DNA from: Diphasiastrum complanatum
Lineage: Eukaryota > Streptophyta > Lycopodiopsida > Lycopodiales > Lycopodiaceae
Assembly: GCA_029204225.1 (NCBI GenBank)
Contig: CM055109.1
Coordinates: 45,634,810-45,698,809, forward strand
Reading direction: 5' to 3'
Length of the DNA: 64,000 nt
A program made the translations under genes and the position numbers. Below the pieces are notes generated by a model, which was not told the DNA's origin, ran no database searches, and worked only from the letters and a program-made list of their open reading frames with translations. Below, in pieces: positions 54,301-60,300 of this stretch; within the stretch, counting starts at the first letter, position 1; every line of letters starts with the position of its first letter.

Positions 54301-57300
54301 TCCAGTCAAAATGGAGGCATAGAAACGTTTGACGGTATCATGGCCCAAGCTCAAGCAATGGAACAAGCTCAAGACTATCTTGAAGCCATTAACTTGTACT
54401 TACACTTGGATATCAGGCACACAGATGACAACTCAAAACTTCATGAGGTTATCTACATCACCTAATACCCTGCTTTGAATCTTACAGAAATATTTTTTAG
54501 TGTTGAAACTTGATGCTACTATTGCTAACCTCAGTATTGGACATAAGGACAGCAAAACGATCAAATTTAATCTCTTTCAGAATACCATAGGTTTATCGTT
54601 TTTAATAATGCTTTAAGTTTTGAATGTCATCATTGGACAACTTCTGACGATCATTCATATGTTAAAGACAACCGACTCTTTTACAGCTGGTTTTATATCT
54701 ATTGAAATGATTTTCTAGAACATTCAATACTTGCTCCCCAGAGATCTTTCTAGAAAGGGAGATTTTGGAAATATCTAAAGACATGCCTGCAGTCAAATGC
54801 CATTAAATTGCTAGATAATAATCTGCGGAAATTTGTTTGCATAGGCACACCAGGTTTGTATACATACTTCCACGGTCATCCTAGTTCTTGTTTCTTCACA
54901 AATCTCACTTTAGATGGTATATCTGCATGGTATCTCATTAAATTTAGTGTAAGACACAATTCCATGTAGACATTTTTCTGTTTGTGTCCTATTCTAAGCG
55001 ATCACATTCATTTGGGAGCCAAACGTGCATGAGAATAGAAATGGGAATTTTTTCTGTTGTCGATGAACAGCTGCTTGTAGAATTACAGAGACAAACTGGC
55101 TAAGATATTTTGCCAACTAAAATGACAAGCCACTTCCTTGTGAGTGGGAGTTCTTCTTATCAGACCTGCTACTGGTATCTGTTTATGAGTGTAATATCTG
55201 TCATGCCAACAGCAGATTTTCTTTATAACACCACTGCAATTTCACTGTAGTCTCTAAGTTTTTCTGCGGTCCCTGACCTATCAGACTCCCTTACCCGTGT
55301 CTGTAGATACAAATGTACAAATGATGTTATTAGTTCGAAGTAAATTTTAACAATTGAGGTGATGTGCATTGTGTTAAATGTTGACGTTAATTGATTGAGA
55401 AGTCTCCATGGACTTTTCTGGATCAGAATATACAATTTCCTTTTAGCATATATATAATTTTTTGCTTCTGAAGCTGAATCTGGTAAAGCATCTGCTTCAG
55501 AAGCAATTCATATTCATGCTTGTGTTTTTGCTTCTAGAAATTTAGAGATTCTAGAGGTGAGATTACTAAAGAGAAAGAGGTTTATTGTGCATTTAATGCA
55601 GTCAATTGACTTCAGACATGATGCAGAGAGTTATATATTTCCCTTTGGTAACATTTTTCTTTAACAGATTCTGAAGATTTTTCTCCTAGCTGCATGCTGA
55701 TTACATCATGAATAGCGTTTACATTTCTAAGCAGAAGCCCTCAAAAAGCACTATATAATACTGGAATGCTTAAAATCTTCCTTTGCAACATTTTTTTTGC
55801 TATTATGACATGGATTTAGCCGCTGTTCCAGATAAATAGAAAGCAGTAGTCCGTTTTGTGACAAGAAGATCTCAGTTGATTAAGTGAATCTTGTGGCAGG
55901 TCTGGATGAAAGCTATCAACGTGGCAAAACATTATGCACACATACGGTTGCCTGAGGTTGTCCATGTGGTTGCAAAAAGATTTATTGCAGAAGGAATTTA
56001 CGAAGAAGCTGCCAACCTATATGAAGACATTAATGCGTCCAAGGAGGTTCTAACCTACACTACAAATTTGTTTCCAAAACAAATTTCTAGTTTCAGTATA
56101 GTATATTTATGACCAAAGTGTAGAAGCCATACTTACTCAAAGTTGTATCCAGATAATAGAGATGTGCATTAAGGCTGGCCAATGGGATAGGGCACGACAG
56201 GCTGCAGCCAAGGGAGACGTACAACAACAGCAGGTGCTCCCTAAATTTTCCTCTTTTTTTACCATTAGGTGGGCTGTGTAGAGATTTAGAATATAGAAGA
56301 TGGCTATGTGCCAGTATTGAGATGGACTTTTCATGTAATGTTAATCCAAAGCTTAATCAAGTGATATGTGTGTTTCTTGCATCTGCAGCACGTAGATAAA
56401 TTATTCAAGCAGCACTTGCTCAAAACACAAGATGCTGGCCAGCTGGTACAAACGGGATACATAGCAGAAGCTTTGGAACTATATGCTCAAGGAGGAGTTT
56501 GGGATAAGGTAAATCAATGATCAAGAATCCTTTAGTTCGATCTGGCTCCTTGTGACAACAAATCTTTCGTTGGTTTAGAAATTTAAGACAATGTACAAAA
56601 TGTCTTAAGTTCTCCAAAGATTAACTATATCCACCCTAGCTGATGCTAATACATTCATACTTCTCATTTAACCTCTCATTTAGGCTCTGTTACATCTTCT
56701 TAAAAAATTTCTCTGTAATAGGGTCCCTTCTTCTCTATGCAGTATCTCATCTCAAAGACATGATGTCTAGAAAAATTTGGAGAGAAATACTTTGAAGTTC
56801 TACTGTAAATTTTTAACACATTTTAATACCAAAACATATGGCATGAGGGCCAAAATTTAGCTATACCTTCTCTGATTAGTTAAAGGCTGCAACTACTCCA
56901 ACATTGCCGAAAAAGTGTCAACATTCAACATTTCTATCTGACAGCCTTCAGATGGAAGCAGATTGTTCATTATCAATTCTCTAGCCACAACTTTTTTTAT
57001 TTTCTTTTGGCCAACATTGGGAAGTTTCTGAACATGCTCTCTCACCAAATTTCTAATGACATTCCGTGTTTGCATGCACTCTCCATCAACTACATCGTGT
57101 ACACATGCTGAAAAGTGTACCAATGCCATAGGCTTGATATCAAAGTGCAGATGGCCTTAAAAGAGTGTAATAGTAAGTTGGAAAGTACTGTGAAAGATCT
57201 AATCCAGAAAGGGTAGCAAAATGTACTAAAAGCATGACCAAAAGTAGGACAAAGTATCTTCAAAAAACTGGTAATAGACATGTCAATGGACAACACACAA

Positions 57301-60300
57301 ACCGAGCATGAAATTTTCCAAATATGGTCAAAAAACCAAATTGAAACAATGCTCCAAATGTATGAAAAAAGTTTTGCTTATGGACAACAATTCAATCTGA
57401 TATATTTCTTGGTCAAAGTAGGCTAAGACGACCTTGAAATATGATAAACTTATGGAGAAGTAATATGGAATGAAAATCAGCAAAATTGTACCATACATGT
57501 CTAGAGATAATATATATGCTGCAAATTGTGGATGAGCGATAGATCTTGCAATAGCAGATTCAAAAGCTGAGGTGTTGACCAAACTTAATTGCTCATTTTC
57601 TTTTTTCTCCCACACTTTTTGATATCCTAATCAAAACTTGTAAATGGATGGCTATTCCCCTATTGAAATTAATCCAAAATATATGATTGTCACGTAAAAC
57701 ATTCGAGTGACAAAACCCCTCAAATGTTGAAGCTTTATCTCCCTAACCTCTAGATATCCAAATAGAAATTGGTCACTTTGTGCCTTGCCATCTAGTAGCT
57801 TGTGGAGTCTAAAACTTAAAAGATTGTCATATTAAAATGATCAAATATGACTTCATAGGGTTTCGGAACTCCCTTCTTACTAGCAAATGAATGGATGAAT
57901 TTGTAATATAATGTTGTAATCGGTGGAGCAAATTGGAGAAAACATTGATTAGGGCTGGCACCCTTTCTCTCTATCTTCAAAGTTGACCAGCAAGCTGATA
58001 AACACCTTCTAGGGATGGCTCCTAGCTGCAAAAGTATCAAAATCTGGTTCTTTTGCCAAAAGAAGTTCTCCTTACCCTTCCATGCTGTATTTTCTCGCAG
58101 GCTGCTATTGCTCTTTCTTATTTATTTTCAACGAAGTCCAGTCAGCCAACAACCTTCCCAAATCACCTGTTTGCCTGCAAGTTTCGATTCTTGAACCTCT
58201 GAGTATGTTTTTATTTTACACTGATCTTTCTTGGATTCTGGTCTATGTTTTAGGCCTCTTTTGCTGTCCACGACCTCCTACTGCAACCTGTGCAAATCCT
58301 ATGCCTGACACAATGGTTGAATTTCTTATCCCGAGTTCGCTATAGTCGTCCCCACCATGATACCTCCGTCAAGTCCTTATCTCACTCCAAACTCTTCTTG
58401 AAGCTCTCCTTTTCTCCCATAAGTTCTTTTCCATCCCACAAGTTCCACATCCAGCCCACAATCCTAATGCTCTTTCTGTTTTTCCAGTATTTGCTTGATT
58501 GGAAGCTTTGATACCAACGTTGCTAGAAATTTTTAAGCACATTAAAACCAGAACAGAAATGCATCAATATAATTTCAGCACAAGAGTCCATTGTTAGTGG
58601 CACACCCCTGCCAATGGAAACTACTCCAAGTTCACAGTATTGTTTTTCAAACAGCATCTTAGTCCAAGCCTCATGCTGACAAGTGGTGATGGAACACCTG
58701 GCAGTACCTTTACACATAGACATGGCATATAACAAAAGCTAAATTGTCTTGCCTTGTTGCTATCTTGTTTCTACCTCACAGCACATGCAATTTAGCTTGT
58801 TGATCAGTTAATTAATTTCACAGAGAATCCGGGATCCAGAACCAGCATAAAGTTACAAGCTCACAAGTAAGACTTAAGTCATTCATGTGTACAGTACATT
58901 TTACAGCTTAATTTTTCTCAACTGGTGATTCTTATTTACGTGAAGAAAGGATATATCATCTAAACAGTTTGGAACCTTCTGGAATCTAAAGATCTTGCCA
59001 AATAATATTAAAAGCTAGAAATCTCAGTACTTCAATTTAGCAAGTAATCACTTCGAAGTCGAGCAAAAGGATCTGAATGCCCTTAACTTTACCTAGCATC
59101 AGAGACATGCACCGAAAATCCTTAAATTATGGAGTGATTGAGTTTGTTCACCCATGGCCATGTATTAGGGCACAGATTTTCAAAAGGGAAAGTTTAAGCA
59201 AATATAGCAAGTGGGCTGTGGCCAACATCCTTATGTAGCATGAGAATTTATTTCTGAAGAAGTTCAAGTGCAAGGTCTTTGTAGGATTTAATGCAAGAAA
59301 TACATTAAATTAGTGGTCATGTTCATGAACCATCCATGTTGGCAATCAACCAACTTGTGCTTCCTTCTTGATTGCAAGAAAGCTAAATTCTTTCAGCTGT
59401 GCAACGAGTAATTGCATGAAGCAGGTAACTTATTTTAGCAGTAAAATACGGTGGGCTTAGTTCTCTGAACTATTTTCTAAGGTTCCTTAATCAGGTTACC
59501 CTCTCCTGTGGCTAGATGTTTATGTTTGTTTTGGCATCTTAATCTTCAGTCGTTCAAATTGGATTGAAGATTTAGGATTTGAAAAGATTTTGAAGTTTTG
59601 ATCCAGGAAAGGTTCAAAGGAGATAATTTGTGTGAGAGTGGCAGGATCGTGTGCTTTGTACTAGCAATCTCATTTGCTTGATCATGCCTTCTGGTCACTT
59701 CCACCATACGATCTTAGAGGCATGCATTGTTCCCCGTTCCTTGTAGGAAAAATCATCATTGATTTCTTTATTGTAAGGACTTAACATGAATTAAAAACAG
59801 AAATTGAGGTCTGTATTGTAAAAGTTTCTGCTAAGAAATATAGCCTTCGAAGGTCACTTGAAAGTAGATAATAGATATCCTCCTATGAATATCATCAAAT
59901 TGTTGTCGTGATGCTTTGGTAACCTTACTGTACATTTTGCTCATTATAAGGTAGTTTTGTGAACCGATTACCAGTCATGCTCTATCATACTATATTTTCA
60001 TTCGTTTTATGCAGGTAAAATTTGCTGAAATTTTCATATTTTTACATGTGTTGATAGTAAGCAGAATCAGTTTGCATTAAATTCATTAACTTTTGCTTCT
60101 GATATTTAGGTGCATGAACTGGCAGGCTTGCTTGGACCAGATAAACAGAAGGAGGTCTCTTTGCGTCATGCAAAGCTATGTCTTGACAGTCAAAAGGTTT
60201 AAATTGCCCCTTCTTAAGTGCAGAGTAATCACTGCAATGACCTTCTGGAAGTTTAGCCGCATATGTTGTTGTGTTATGTCAAAACATTGTAGTCAATCTG

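Larger units (their letters stand above)
44611..54305 (+). other. IFT172 intron of 9.7 kb with two copia elements
   Basis: The intron runs from GTAACT to TTTCCAG. Two + strand copia elements are listed separately. The stretches 44611-46050, 47235-48600 and 52620-54300 contain no coding similarity I can name, apart from an LTR-like patch and a short repeat cluster near 53.5 kb. Confidence 0.8.

Noticed and set aside
56802-58560. A complete - strand LTR element with LTRs at 56.8 and 58.5 kb
   Set aside because: Only a PBS-like word and a weak 20-base similarity support it; the supposed LTRs do not align further and no pol sequence is present.
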